Source: Rhizobium sp. L51/94 (lineage in GTDB: Bacteria; Pseudomonadota; Alphaproteobacteria; Rhizobiales; Rhizobiaceae). From it: a stretch of 64,000 bases of DNA. The DNA lies in the NCBI RefSeq assembly GCF_019355555.1, contig NZ_CP072141.1, positions 1,668,001-1,732,000 on the forward strand. The letters are read 5' to 3'. Position numbers and translations under genes: made by a program. Of the stretch, positions 1 to 8,525 are shown in pieces (position 1 is the first letter of the stretch; the number at the start of each line of letters is the position of its first letter). Under the pieces are notes generated by a model. It was not told the DNA's origin. It was given only the letters and a program-made list of their open reading frames with translations, and did no database searches.

Positions 1-72
1 GCCAAGACATTCCCTGATTACTGGCAGGTGCTGGCATCGCTGGGGGTGACTTATACGGACGACGCCAGCTAG
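1..72 (+). CDS. 3' end of an unidentified gene (partial)
   Basis: The reading frame is open from the first base and closes at a TAG at 70-72, giving only 23 residues, ending in Thr-Asp-Asp-Ala-Ser. The DUF2207 gene follows 48 bp downstream on the same strand, so this is probably the preceding gene of the same cluster. In related genomes that neighbour can be glyQ or a LemA-type gene, but the visible tail matches neither convincingly and I do not name it. Confidence 0.5.
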   Translation, partial: AKTFPDYWQVLASLGVTYTDDAS

Positions 73-120
73 CGAAACCGTTTCGCGGCGCGCGCTACAC
101 TGGGTTCGGGGGAACGCATC

Positions 121-2055
121 GTGATACGGATTGCCGCACGTCTTTGTCTGCTGTGTCTTGGGCTGCTCGTTACCGGGGCTGCATCGGCGCAGGAGGTCAT
201 CACCGCCTTCCAGCAGGCCATCATCCTCGACAAGGACGCCTCGATGCAGGTGACCGAGACAATCGGCGTCAATGCCGAGGGTCGCGATATCCGCCATGGC
301 ATTTTCCGCGATTTCCCGCTGACGTTCCAGGATGCGTACGGCAGGACAGCGACCGTCGATCTTACGGTTCAATCGGTTAGCCGCGATGGCAGCCCTGAGC
401 AATGGCGCAGCGAGAGTATCGAAGGCGGCATCCGCATTTATATCGGGTCTGCCGACGTCACCCTCAGCCCCGGACGCCATGAATTTCAGCTCACCTACAA
501 GACCAACCGCCAGACCCGCTATTTCGACGACTACGACGAGCTGTACTGGAACGTCACCGGTACCGGATGGGTGTTCCCGATCCAACAGGCGTCGGCAACG
601 GTCATGCTGCCCGAAGGTGTCAGGCCGCAGGGTCTCGATTTTGCCACCGGGCCGCTTGGATCAAAGGGCAGGAATGCCCGGGTCAGCGAGGACGGCAGCG
701 ATGTCGTTTTCGAGACCACCCGGCCGTTGGCCCCAAAGGAAGGCCTGACGATCGCCATCAAGCTGGCAAAGGGCGCCGTCGATGCTCCGAGCGTCGACCA
801 GCAGCGCGCCTGGTTCCTGCGCGACAACAGCGACCTCATCATCGCCGGTATCGGCCTGTTGCTGGTGCTGGCGTACTATGGACGCAGCTGGGTCAAGGTT
901 GGCCGCGACCCCGACCGCGGTGTCGTCGTACCCCGCTGGGATGCGCCTGAAGGAACCTCGCCAGCCTTGGTCAACTATATAGACAATCGCGGCTTTTCCT
1001 CCGGCGGCTGGACCGCACTGTCCTCCGCCGCGCTCAATCTCGCCGTCAACGGCTACGTCGTGCTGGAAGATCTTGACAGCAGCATCGTCATCCGCCGCAC
1101 GGCCAAAACTGCAGCCGGCAAGCTCGATGCCGGCGAGCAGACGTTGCTGAACGCGATTGGCGGCAAGGACGACGCGCTGGTCATCGACAAGGCCCACGGC
1201 GAAAAGGTTCAGGCAACCGGCGAGGCGTTCCGCGACGCGATCGAGAAGGAACATCGCGACGCTTACTACAAGAGCAACGCGCTCTACACGTTCGGTGGCA
1301 TCGTGCTGTCGCTGGTGGTGTTCGTCTGCATCGTCGTTTTCGGCCGGCTGCACGAAAATGCAATGCCGCTGATCATCGTGCCCGGCATGCTGTCGGTTTT
1401 CGGCGTCGCGGTCGCCGCCTTCATTGGAAGGTCGTTCCGTCCCAATGCAGGCACGGTGCGCAAGGTCTTCGCGGTACTGGTCTTTGCCTTCATCGCCTTT
1501 GTCGCCGTCTCTGTCGTCGCCATCCTCTTCGCTGCGCAGACCTCGTCGCCCGCCATCGTCGGCGACCTGCCGCTGACGGTCGCGATCATCGGCATCTTCG
1601 CTGCCAATTGCGTCTTCTTCTTCCTGATGGGCGCGCCGACTGCCCTCGGCGCCAGGGTGATGGATGGCATCGCCGGGCTCCGGCAGTACCTGACGCTCGC
1701 CGAAAAGGACCGGATGAACATGCAGGGCGCTCCGACCATGTCGCCGAAGCATTTCGAAACGCTGCTCCCCTATGCGGTGGCGCTCGGCGTCGAAAAGCCC
1801 TGGACTAAAAGCTTCGAGAGCTGGTTTGCCGCAGCCGCCATCGGCGGCGTTGCTTACGCGCCAGGCTGGTACGGCGGCAGCTTCGGTGCCGACAGTTTCT
1901 CGGACCGCATCGGCGGCTTCTCCTCATCGATGGCCTCGACCATAGCCTCGACGATCCCGGCTCCCGTCTCCACCTCCGACAGCGCCTTCTCCAGCAGCGG
2001 CGGTGGCAGCTCATCCGGAGGTGGCGGCGGCGGTGGAGGCGGCGGCGGCTGGTGA
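121..2055 (+). CDS. DUF2207 domain-containing membrane protein
   Basis: A 644-residue predicted inner-membrane protein of unknown function. It has a cleavable signal peptide (hydrophobic residues about 5-21, ending Ala-Ser-Ala-Gln), then a beta-rich extracytoplasmic DUF2207 domain to about residue 235. One membrane helix follows near 240-255, and more helices lie near 390-510. The C-terminus is a Ser/Gly-rich tail with a long run of glycines before a final Trp, which is typical of this family. The GTG start at 121 is supported by a GGGGGA Shine-Dalgarno about 9 nt upstream and by the signal peptide. It lies upstream of glyS, a common rhizobial arrangement. The biochemical role is not established for the family. 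Confidence 0.9.
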   Translation: MIRIAARLCLLCLGLLVTGAASAQEVITAFQQAIILDKDASMQVTETIGVNAEGRDIRHGIFRDFPLTFQDAYGRTATVDLTVQSVSRDGSPEQWRSESIEGGIRIYIGSADVTLSPGRHEFQLTYKTNRQTRYFDDYDELYWNVTGTGWVFPIQQASATVMLPEGVRPQGLDFATGPLGSKGRNARVSEDGSDVVFETTRPLAPKEGLTIAIKLAKGAVDAPSVDQQRAWFLRDNSDLIIAGIGLLLVLAYYGRSWVKVGRDPDRGVVVPRWDAPEGTSPALVNYIDNRGFSSGGWTALSSAALNLAVNGYVVLEDLDSSIVIRRTAKTAAGKLDAGEQTLLNAIGGKDDALVIDKAHGEKVQATGEAFRDAIEKEHRDAYYKSNALYTFGGIVLSLVVFVCIVVFGRLHENAMPLIIVPGMLSVFGVAVAAFIGRSFRPNAGTVRKVFAVLVFAFIAFVAVSVVAILFAAQTSSPAIVGDLPLTVAIIGIFAANCVFFFLMGAPTALGARVMDGIAGLRQYLTLAEKDRMNMQGAPTMSPKHFETLLPYAVALGVEKPWTKSFESWFAAAAIGGVAYAPGWYGGSFGADSFSDRIGGFSSSMASTIASTIPAPVSTSDSAFSSSGGGSSSGGGGGGGGGGGW

Positions 2056-2084
2056 GTTGAGGGCGCGCGGTAAGTGGCAGTATT

Positions 2085-2137
2085 TACCTCCCCCTTGAGG
2101 GGGGAGGTCGCGGCGAAGCCGCGGGTGGGGGTGATGG
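2085..2137 (-). repeat. GC-rich palindromic intergenic repeat, copy 1 (inverted)
   Basis: A 53-bp element built from a CCTCCCCCTTGAGGGGGGAGG-like palindrome (internal mismatch allowed), then a CGCGGC...GCCGCG stem and a G-rich edge. It is an inverted copy of the elements at 2177-2226 and 2667-2717. Elements of this look commonly flank DUF559 genes in Rhizobiales (recollection, not searched). Copies 1 and 2 could fold into one long hairpin. Confidence 0.8.
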
Positions 2138-2176
2138 TTGTTGAAACCAGGGGCCATACCCGTTTGTGAGGCGGAT

Positions 2177-2226
2177 CACCCCGCCCCGTCGCTTCGCGCC
2201 GACCCTCCCCCTCAAGGGGAGGGTGT
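2177..2226 (+). repeat. GC-rich palindromic intergenic repeat, copy 2
   Basis: It begins with CACCCCGCCCC, contains a short GCTTCGCGC segment, and ends in CCTCCCCCTCAAGGGGAGGG. Its order matches the copy at 2667-2717 and is inverse to the copy at 2085-2137. It ends 44 bp before the DUF559 start codon. Confidence 0.8.
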
Positions 2227-2270
2227 GCCATTTGCAAGCTCGCCGTGCAGCGCGTCAAAGGGAGCCAAGC

Positions 2271-2726
2271 ATGCCAAAAAAGCCTTCACAGCTGAGCCGT
2301 TTTAAGGTGGCCAACAGCCGTCGGCTCCGCGCTGATGCCACGGATGCGGAGGTAAAGTTATGGCGCCATCTCTGGCGCATCCCCATTGAGGGTACGCATG
2401 TCAGACGGCAGGTCCCTATCGGTAAGTACTTTGCGGATTTTGCCTGTCATCAGATCGGTCTGATCATCGAGCTGGACGGCAGCCAGCATGCTGAAGCCGC
2501 CGCCGGGCGCTACGATCTCGAACGGACGAGTTTCCTCGAAAGCCAAGGTTATCAAGTTATCCGATTTTGGAATGCCGATGTCCTCTCCGAGCTTGACGCG
2601 GTCCTCGACACCATATTTGCCATTGTGCAGCAGCGACAAATTTTGCTAGCAGAAGCCGACCGTTTTCACCCCACCCCGGCACTGAGTGCCGACCCTCCAC
2701 CTCTCGGGGAGGGTGAGGAATATTGA
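2271..2726 (+). CDS. DUF559 endonuclease-like protein
   Basis: A 151-residue protein of the DUF559 family, small very-short-patch-repair/PD-(D/E)XK-like nucleases. Visible family features are the Arg-rich N-terminal helix ending in [13 protein letters not shown], then the core with [17 protein letters not shown] (Asp and Glu of the putative metal site), and the terminal [11 protein letters not shown] segment. The ATG at 2271 is preceded by AAAGGGAGCC. An in-frame extension further upstream would read through repeat copy 2 and is rejected. The last ~20 codons run through repeat copy 3, so the C-terminus is repeat-encoded. The stop codon is one base from the glyS ATG. Biological substrate unknown; these genes behave like small mobile cassettes. 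Confidence 0.85.
   Translation: MPKKPSQLSRFKVANSRRLRADATDAEVKLWRHLWRIPIEGTHVRRQVPIGKYFADFACHQIGLIIELDGSQHAEAAAGRYDLERTSFLESQGYQVIRFWNADVLSELDAVLDTIFAIVQQRQILLAEADRFHPTPALSADPPPLGEGEEY
2667..2717 (+). repeat. GC-rich palindromic intergenic repeat, copy 3, overlapping DUF559 3' end
   Basis: It begins CACCCCACCCC, has a CACTGAGTG hairpin core and ends CTCGGGGAGGGTGAG. It has the same orientation as copy 2, so the DUF559 gene sits between direct copies. The GAGGGTGAGG edge lies 11-20 nt ahead of the glyS ATG and appears to supply its Shine-Dalgarno sequence. Confidence 0.8.
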
Positions 2727-2727
2727 C

Positions 2728-4962
2728 ATGCCCGATCTCCTGCTTGAACTTCGCTCCGAGGAAATTCCAGCCCGCATGCAGCGCAAGGCCGCGGGAGACC
2801 TGAAGAAGCTTGTCACCGACGCCCTGGTCGATGCGGGCCTGTCCTACGAGGGTGCGCGGGAATACTGGACTCCCCGGCGCCTGACACTCGATATTCGCGG
2901 ACTGACCGCGCGTTCCGCCGATGTCCGCGAGGAGCGCAAGGGCCCCCGTCGCGATGCCAACGCCCAGGCGATCGAAGGTTTTCTGCGCGCCGCAGGGCTG
3001 TCGTCCATCGACGAGGCGCAGATCCAGAGCGATCCCAAGAAGGGCGAGTTCTACGTCGCCATCATCGCCAAACCCGGTCGCGCTGCCGAGGAGATCATTG
3101 CCGATGTCATGCCCGGCATCATCCGCAGCTTTCCGTGGTCGAACACGATGCGCTGGGGTGCCGCTTCCGCAAAGCCGGGCTCGCTGCGCTGGGTCCGCCC
3201 GCTGCAGTCGATTGTCTGCACCTTCGGTACCGAGCACGAAGGCACTGTCGTCATTCCCTTCGAGATCGACGGTATCGTCGCCTCCGACGTCACCTATGGC
3301 CACCGTTTCCACGCGCCCGCAGCGATCACCGTCAAGCGCTTCGACGACTATGTTGCCGGCCTGGAGAGAGCCAAGGTCATCCTCGACGCCGAGCGCCGCA
3401 AGGAAATCATCGCTGCCGATGCAGCAAACCTGGCCTTTGCCAGCGGACTGGAACTGGTCGACGATCCAGCCCTGCTCGAGGAGGTTTCCGGCCTCGTCGA
3501 ATGGCCGCAGGTGCTGATGGGCGAGTTCGAGGCGGATTACCTGACGATCCCCTCCGAAATCATCCGCCTGACGATCAAAACCAACCAGAAGTGCTTCGTC
3601 ACCCGTCCCCACGGCAGCGAGACGCTTTCCAACAAGTTCGTGCTGATCGCCAATATCGAGGCCAGTGACAGTGGCGCGGAAATCATCCACGGCAACGGCA
3701 AGGTCGTGCGCGCCCGGCTATCCGACGCGCTGCACTTCTGGAAGCGCGACCAGGGCGATCTTCCCGACCTCGACACGCTGCAGGCGTCGGCCGCAAAATT
3801 CAACCTGGACCTTGGCAAGCCGCTCGACCAGCGCATGGCCAAGCTCGATGCCCTCAACGTCACCTTCCACGCCAAGCTCGGTAGCCAGGGCGAGCGCGTT
3901 GCGCGCATCCGCAAGCTCGCTGCAGCACTGGCAGCGGTGACCGGTGCCGATGCAGGCCTCGTAGACCGCGCCGTCGTGCTGGCGAAGGCCGACCTGCGCA
4001 CTGAAGCCGTTGGCGAATTCCCGGAGTTGCAGGGGCTGATGGGCCGGAAATATGCGGCTCTCCAGGGCGAGGACCCGTCTGTCGCTGCTGCCATCGAAGA
4101 TCACTGGAAGCCGAACGGCCCGTCTGACCGGTTGCCGCATGACAAGGTCGGACTGACCGTGGCGCTAGCCGACAAGCTCGACACGCTCGTCGGGTTCTGG
4201 GCGATCGACGAGAAGCCGACTGGCTCCAAGGATCCCTACGCCCTCCGTCGCGCAGCGCTCGGCGTCGTGCGTATCGTGCTCGAACAGCGCATCCGCCTGC
4301 CGATCATGCGCTATCTCAGCGACCATATGGCGATAGTCGACGAATCCGTCGAAATGGCCGGCCTCCGCCAGCAGATGCAGGAGCATCCGGACGGACTGAT
4401 GAAGTTCGGCCATGCGAACGGCGAGCAGATGCTGGCGCGCGAGCGCGACCTGCTGTCGTTCTTCCATGACCGGCTGAAAGTCTACCTGCGCGATCAGGGC
4501 GCCCGCTACGACCTGATCGATGCGGTGCTGACGCCGGAGACGGACGACCTGCTGATGGTGGCCCGCCGCGTCGAGGCCCTGACCTTCTTTATCACCTCGG
4601 AAGACGGCAAGAACCTGCTTGCCGGCACCAAGCGCGCAACTCAGCTGCTAGCGGCCGAGGAGAAGAAGGGTACCGTCGTCGCCGATGCCGTGACCCCGGC
4701 TTTGTTGACGCTCGATGCCGAGAAGGATCTGTTTTCGGCCGTCGCCAAGGCCTCCGGGGAGGCGTCTTCCGCTATCGCCACGGAGGACTTCCGCTCGGCG
4801 ATGACGGCATTGTCGACGCTGCGCCTGCCCGTCGACCGGTTCTTCACGGATGTCCTGGTCAACGACGAGGACGTTGCCGTGCGTGGCAACCGCCTGGCGC
4901 TGCTTCGCCTGATCCGCGAAGCCACTGGCACGGTTGCCGATTTCTCAAAGATATCCGGCTAG
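2728..4962 (+). CDS. glyS: Glycine--tRNA ligase beta subunit
   Basis: The 744-residue beta subunit of the bacterial alpha2beta2 glycyl-tRNA synthetase, which with GlyQ charges tRNA-Gly in the cytoplasm. The N-terminus [17 protein letters not shown] is the family signature. The body is the tRNA-synt_2f domain, and the C-terminal ~100 residues are a DALR anticodon-binding domain. The length is slightly above that of E. coli GlyS (about 690), as usual in rhizobia. The ATG at 2728 is chosen over an in-frame upstream start because it matches the family N-terminus and has a GAGG-type ribosome site. The site lies inside a repeat element, so expression may depend on that element. It overlaps nothing and ends at a bidirectional hairpin. 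Confidence 0.97.
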   Translation: MPDLLLELRSEEIPARMQRKAAGDLKKLVTDALVDAGLSYEGAREYWTPRRLTLDIRGLTARSADVREERKGPRRDANAQAIEGFLRAAGLSSIDEAQIQSDPKKGEFYVAIIAKPGRAAEEIIADVMPGIIRSFPWSNTMRWGAASAKPGSLRWVRPLQSIVCTFGTEHEGTVVIPFEIDGIVASDVTYGHRFHAPAAITVKRFDDYVAGLERAKVILDAERRKEIIAADAANLAFASGLELVDDPALLEEVSGLVEWPQVLMGEFEADYLTIPSEIIRLTIKTNQKCFVTRPHGSETLSNKFVLIANIEASDSGAEIIHGNGKVVRARLSDALHFWKRDQGDLPDLDTLQASAAKFNLDLGKPLDQRMAKLDALNVTFHAKLGSQGERVARIRKLAAALAAVTGADAGLVDRAVVLAKADLRTEAVGEFPELQGLMGRKYAALQGEDPSVAAAIEDHWKPNGPSDRLPHDKVGLTVALADKLDTLVGFWAIDEKPTGSKDPYALRRAALGVVRIVLEQRIRLPIMRYLSDHMAIVDESVEMAGLRQQMQEHPDGLMKFGHANGEQMLARERDLLSFFHDRLKVYLRDQGARYDLIDAVLTPETDDLLMVARRVEALTFFITSEDGKNLLAGTKRATQLLAAEEKKGTVVADAVTPALLTLDAEKDLFSAVAKASGEASSAIATEDFRSAMTALSTLRLPVDRFFTDVLVNDEDVAVRGNRLALLRLIREATGTVADFSKISG

Positions 4963-4969
4963 ATTAACT

Positions 4970-4995
4970 ATCGGCGGCCCCGGTGAGCCGCCGAT
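4970..4995. terminator. Bidirectional hairpin between glyS and the phosphatase gene
   Basis: A perfect 9-bp stem (ATCGGCGGC / GCCGCCGAT) with an 8-nt loop lies between two convergent genes. It touches the stop codon of the minus-strand gene. There is no long T-run, so it may act as an mRNA 3' end barrier for both genes rather than as a strong intrinsic terminator. Confidence 0.6.
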
Positions 4996-5591
4996 CAGTA
5001 CATAAAAATTTGCGTCTGGTTCCAGCGGCGGATGACTGGCTCCCCGAGGTCGTGCTCGTATCCGAGCACGCTGATGCTCGCCGTGTCGAGAACCAGCAGC
5101 GCGCCGCCTTCTGGCGGCAGGCCGATCCAGCGGGCGCTGAGCACACGCAGGAAATGGGCGCTGGAAAAGATCAGCACGCGGTCGTTTCGCGCCCGCAATG
5201 CGGCAATGATGCTGTCTGCCCGCGCACCGACATCGGCGGCAGCTTCGCCCTCAGGGGCGCCATCGCGAAACAGATGCCAGTCCGGACTTGTCTTCAGGAT
5301 GTCCTTCGTCGTCACCCCTTCATAGGCACCGTAGTCCCATTCCGCCAGGTCCGCCTTGATCTCCCGCCGGTCACCAAAACCGGCGAGGGCGCAGGTGTTC
5401 GATGCGCGCATGGACGGGCTCGACCAGACGGCGTCGAAATGCTGGCCCTGCAGCCGGTCGGCCAGTTTCACGGCCGCTGCTTCGCCTGCTGCGGTCAGCG
5501 GAATGTCGGACCGGCCCGTATGCTGTCCGGAAAGGCTCCACGCCGTCTCGCCGTGCCGCACCAGGGTGATTTCAGGCCATGCACTGCTCAT
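4995..5591 (-). CDS. Histidine phosphatase family protein
   Basis: A 198-residue cytosolic member of the phosphoglycerate-mutase-like branch of histidine phosphatases. The catalytic RHG motif is at residues 12-14 (LVRHGETAWS). A second conserved histidine is in FSSAHFLRVL near residue 145, and the conserved acidic AEWDYGAYEG segment lies between. It resembles SixA/CobC/GpmB-like broad-specificity phosphatases. The substrate cannot be read from the sequence. It is convergent with glyS and is followed upstream by a ~170-bp gap to the chemoreceptor gene. Confidence 0.88.
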   Translation of the reverse strand: MSSAWPEITLVRHGETAWSLSGQHTGRSDIPLTAAGEAAAVKLADRLQGQHFDAVWSSPSMRASNTCALAGFGDRREIKADLAEWDYGAYEGVTTKDILKTSPDWHLFRDGAPEGEAAADVGARADSIIAALRARNDRVLIFSSAHFLRVLSARWIGLPPEGGALLVLDTASISVLGYEHDLGEPVIRRWNQTQIFMY

Positions 5592-5708
5592 GTCGCTACC
5601 TTTCGCTCATCTGCGGCTGTCGCATCCGATAACCCCATATCGCGGCGGCGGTGCTGCCAAGTCAACTGCCGATAACGTGATGTGCGCGACAGGTCCACCG
5701 CAGGCAAA

Positions 5709-5732
5709 AACCGCCGGATCGCTCCGGCGGTT
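5709..5732 (-). terminator. Rho-independent terminator of the chemoreceptor gene
   Basis: On the minus strand a 10-bp GC-rich stem (AACCGCCGGA / TCCGGCGGTT) with a 4-nt loop is followed by a T-run, about 29 bp after the chemoreceptor stop codon. This is the clearest intrinsic terminator in the first 10 kb. Confidence 0.88.
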
Positions 5733-5760
5733 GTGGAAAGATCGTCGATTTTTCCGGGCA

Positions 5761-7578
5761 TCAGGCAGCGCGGCGGGCCTGCTGCATGGTGGGGCGGCCA
5801 TCGGAGATGCGGAAGCCGCGGATCAGGTCGAGCAGCTCCTCGGTGTCGCTGGCCAGCGTTTCGGCCGAAGCCGTGGTTTCTTCCGCCATGGCTGCGTTCT
5901 GCTGGGTGGCGGCGTCGAGCTGGTTCATGGCCGTTGAAATGGAGCGCAGCGTCGTATCCTGTTCGGAGGCGCTGTGGGCGATCTTCGAGACGATCTCGTT
6001 GGCCGCCTTGATCTGGCCGGAGATGCGCTTCAGCGCCTCGCCGGCGTCGCCGACCAGGCGCACGCCGTGCTCGACCTGCGTCGAGGACCGGGCGATCTGC
6101 TCCTTGATTTCCTTGGCGGCCGCTGCTGAGCGTTGCGCCAGTTCGCGGACCTCCTGGGCGACCACGGCAAAGCCCTTGCCGGCTTCACCGGCGCGTGCAG
6201 CCTCAACACCGGCATTGAGCGCCAGCAGGTTCGTCTGGAAGGCGATCTCGTCGATGACGCCGATGATCTTGCCGATCTCCGTGGACGACTGTTCGATGCC
6301 GCTCATGGCGCCGATCGCCTGTGCCACGACGCCATCGCTGCGCGAGGCCTCGACGCTGATGGTGTCGACGCGCTTGCTGGCCTCATGGGCGCCTTCCGCT
6401 GTCTGGCGGACGGCAACGGTGAGCTCATCGAGAGCCGCCGATGTTTCCTCGAGGCTGGCGGCCTGGCGTTCGGTGCGCTGCGACAGTTCGTTGGAGGCGC
6501 GGCGGATCTCTTCCTTCGAGACGCCGATGTCGTTGCCCTTGGAGTTGACGCGGCTCATTGCCGCCTCCAGATGCGACAGGGCTTCGTTGAAGTTGTTGCG
6601 CAGTCCGGCATAGCTGGTGCCGAGGTCGCCGCAGCGGATGGTCAGGTCGCCCTTCGCCAGTTGTTCGAGCGATTCGCCGATGGTCGCAACGACGCGTGCC
6701 TGCAAGTCGGCCTGGTCCTGCTGATGGCGAACGTTCTCCTGACGCTCGGCACTGATCTGTCGTTCCTGGGCTTCCTGAAGTTCGGCCAGTGCATGCCGCT
6801 CGCGGATCTTCTGCTGCAGCGATTGTGTCGCCTTCGCCATCATGCCGACTTCGTTGTGCAGGCCGGTGTGCGGGATCGTAAGGGTAACGTCTTCGTCCGC
6901 GACGGCATTCAGTGCGCCGCGTACATCGGCCAGTGGCCCGGAGATGCTGCGGATCACATAAAGTGCCGCTGCGATGGCGATCACGAAGACGACGAGGCCG
7001 ACCAGCAGCGTTTGCCAGATCGTCGCCCGTACCTGTGCTTCCAGGTCGTCCATGTAGACGCCGGTCGCAAGCGTGATGTGCCACGGCGTGAACACCTTGG
7101 CATAGGCGCTCTTGCGGAAGAACGCATCGGCAGGCTGTTGTGGCTTGGGCCCGTAGAAATCGACGACGCCACCGCCGGCCTTTCCGACCTTGACGAGTTC
7201 GTCGCGGTACATGTTGCCTTTCGGATCCGGCTTGCCCTTGTTGCTCAGCCCGACCTTGGAAGGATCGTAGTGGATTTTCAGGACGACGTCGTCGTCATAG
7301 CCAAAGAGGTACCCATCCGGTTCGAAACGGATATGGGAGAGCTCGTCGAATGCCTGCGTCTGCGCCTGCTCGTGCGTCAGAGTACCGGCTTTTTCGCGAT
7401 CGTAATATTGCTGGAGAATGGACAGCCCGGACTCGACCTGCGTGCGCAGCAGTGCATAGCGCTCGTGGTAGATGGCTGCCGCGGAACTCTGGATTTGATA
7501 GTAGGTGACGCCAGCAAAGGCGATCATCAGGCCGGTAACCAGCATCATCAGCTGGGTCGAAATTCGCAGGTTCTTCAT
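5761..7578 (-). CDS. Methyl-accepting chemotaxis protein, single-Cache type
   Basis: A 605-residue transmembrane chemoreceptor. TM1 is at about residues 8-28. A periplasmic sCache_2 ligand domain (about 32-185) contains the DGYLFGYD and PWHITLATGVYMDD signatures. TM2 is at about 188-210, then HAMP, a charged coiled coil, and the MCP signalling domain with the hairpin tip [21 protein letters not shown]. Cache domains of this class often sense small organic acids; the ligand here is unknown. The ATG at 7578 is preferred over an in-frame TTG 12 nt upstream because GAGG sits just before it. The C-terminus ends in Ala-Arg-Arg-Ala-Ala and lacks a CheR/CheB-docking pentapeptide, unlike the receptor at 37610-39610. 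Confidence 0.93.
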   Translation of the reverse strand: MKNLRISTQLMMLVTGLMIAFAGVTYYQIQSSAAAIYHERYALLRTQVESGLSILQQYYDREKAGTLTHEQAQTQAFDELSHIRFEPDGYLFGYDDDVVLKIHYDPSKVGLSNKGKPDPKGNMYRDELVKVGKAGGGVVDFYGPKPQQPADAFFRKSAYAKVFTPWHITLATGVYMDDLEAQVRATIWQTLLVGLVVFVIAIAAALYVIRSISGPLADVRGALNAVADEDVTLTIPHTGLHNEVGMMAKATQSLQQKIRERHALAELQEAQERQISAERQENVRHQQDQADLQARVVATIGESLEQLAKGDLTIRCGDLGTSYAGLRNNFNEALSHLEAAMSRVNSKGNDIGVSKEEIRRASNELSQRTERQAASLEETSAALDELTVAVRQTAEGAHEASKRVDTISVEASRSDGVVAQAIGAMSGIEQSSTEIGKIIGVIDEIAFQTNLLALNAGVEAARAGEAGKGFAVVAQEVRELAQRSAAAAKEIKEQIARSSTQVEHGVRLVGDAGEALKRISGQIKAANEIVSKIAHSASEQDTTLRSISTAMNQLDAATQQNAAMAEETTASAETLASDTEELLDLIRGFRISDGRPTMQQARRAA

Positions 7579-7869
7579 CAGGCCTCGCAACGGAATAGGT
7601 TCGATTATCCCGGTGCGGTATCCTACCGCTTGATCCTGCGCCGTCGATCATGGCGCATCTGTTGCTGCTGAAGTCACATGCTGCTTCCGGTACGGCGAAG
7701 TTGCATCGCGTTCACCTAACAATGCTTTAAAGCTGTCAATATTTAGGGCTTTTATCGGCTTTAATCCCGGCGATTGTCACCCCAACCGCGCATATGACCG
7801 TTTTCCCGCCGGGAATACTGCACGAATATGGAGTGACCAGCAGCAATTCTCTCCAGCATCTGCGAACAC
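7579..7869. other. Intergenic region upstream of the chemoreceptor gene
   Basis: About 290 bp holding the promoter region of the minus-strand chemoreceptor gene. The middle is relatively AT-rich (around 7725-7765, with TTTAAAG and TTTATCGGCTTTAA stretches). I see no credible ORF or RNA gene in it. Confidence 0.5.
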
Positions 7870-7902
7870 AAAAATGCGCCCCTGCTTCTCTTCAGGGACG
7901 CA
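7870..7902 (-). terminator. Rho-independent terminator of the HPE1-like gene
   Basis: On the minus strand TGCGTCCCTG pairs with CAGGGGCGCA (one G-U pair) around an 8-nt loop, followed by TTTTT. It lies about 60 bp after the stop codon of the gene ending at 7964. Confidence 0.85.
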
Positions 7903-7963
7903 TCTGTCTGCCTTGCGGCGCACCCCTATCGACTGGAGTTCGATGGGGAGGGGAATGAGCGGG

Positions 7964-8410
7964 CTACTGAAGGCGCAACTGGAAATCCGAGGTGTCGAGA
8001 GGCTTGGCCGGTGGCGTGGCTGCGGCGATCGCTGCCGTCATCGCACTGCGATCGATGCCGTCAGGCGATACCCCGGCTGCGGCCAGTGCTTCCGGCGACG
8101 CCTTACTGATGAATACGACCGGCGATCCGCCCAGCCAGGCTTCGGTGCGGACGACCTTTTGCTCGCCGTTGATCTGGCGCACCACGGTCGTCTGCGTCCC
8201 CACGGGGAGTTCGGGAACCACATAGCTTTTCTTGGCGACCTCCTGCTTGATCGGCGCGCAATCGACGCAGACCTTCGCCTGGATGCTGTCGCCGCTGGTG
8301 CGGGTCGCGCCGTCGAGCGTCAGGAACGACGACGCCATCGCGGAGCTGCCGATCAGCATGGCAGAACTGCCGATCAAAACGAATGCTGCACTCAGGATCG
8401 TGGGACGCAT
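7964..8410 (-). CDS. Small secreted protein, HPE1-like (putative)
   Basis: A 148-residue protein with a signal peptide ending near Ser-Ala-Met-Ala-Ser-Ser. The mature part has a CVDC pair (residues ~48-51), then SYVVPELPVGTQ, an INGEQKVVRTEAWLGGSPVVFISKA core and an Ala-rich tail ending DFQLRLQ. This pattern matches what I remember as the rhizobial 'plant virulence effector HPE1-like' family; that name does not establish a role in virulence. The ATG at 8410 has GGAGAG 5 nt upstream, whereas an upstream in-frame ATG at 8422 has none. The signal peptide carries a tandem LIGSSAM duplication. It is a single-gene unit with its own terminator. Confidence 0.7.
   Translation of the reverse strand: MRPTILSAAFVLIGSSAMLIGSSAMASSFLTLDGATRTSGDSIQAKVCVDCAPIKQEVAKKSYVVPELPVGTQTTVVRQINGEQKVVRTEAWLGGSPVVFISKASPEALAAAGVSPDGIDRSAMTAAIAAATPPAKPLDTSDFQLRLQ
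8336..8377 (-). repeat. 21-bp tandem duplication inside a signal peptide
   Basis: Two adjacent imperfect 21-bp units (8336-8356 and 8357-8377) encode LIGSSAM twice in the hydrophobic core of the signal peptide of the gene at 7964-8410. They differ at a few third positions. Confidence 0.8.
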
Positions 8411-8525
8411 GAAACTCTCCATCGGATACTGCGAGGAGATTAGCGCGCCTTTGTTTCCATCCGGTCAGGGGAATCGGTAAAACTTTATCGGAAACGCGGA
8501 TTTGGGGCAGGAAAGAGCCGTCCAG

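Noticed and set aside
661..1752. 363-residue minus-strand open frame across the DUF2207 gene
   Set aside because: It is antisense to a well-supported gene and has a His/Asp/Arg-rich shadow composition typical of GC-rich DNA.
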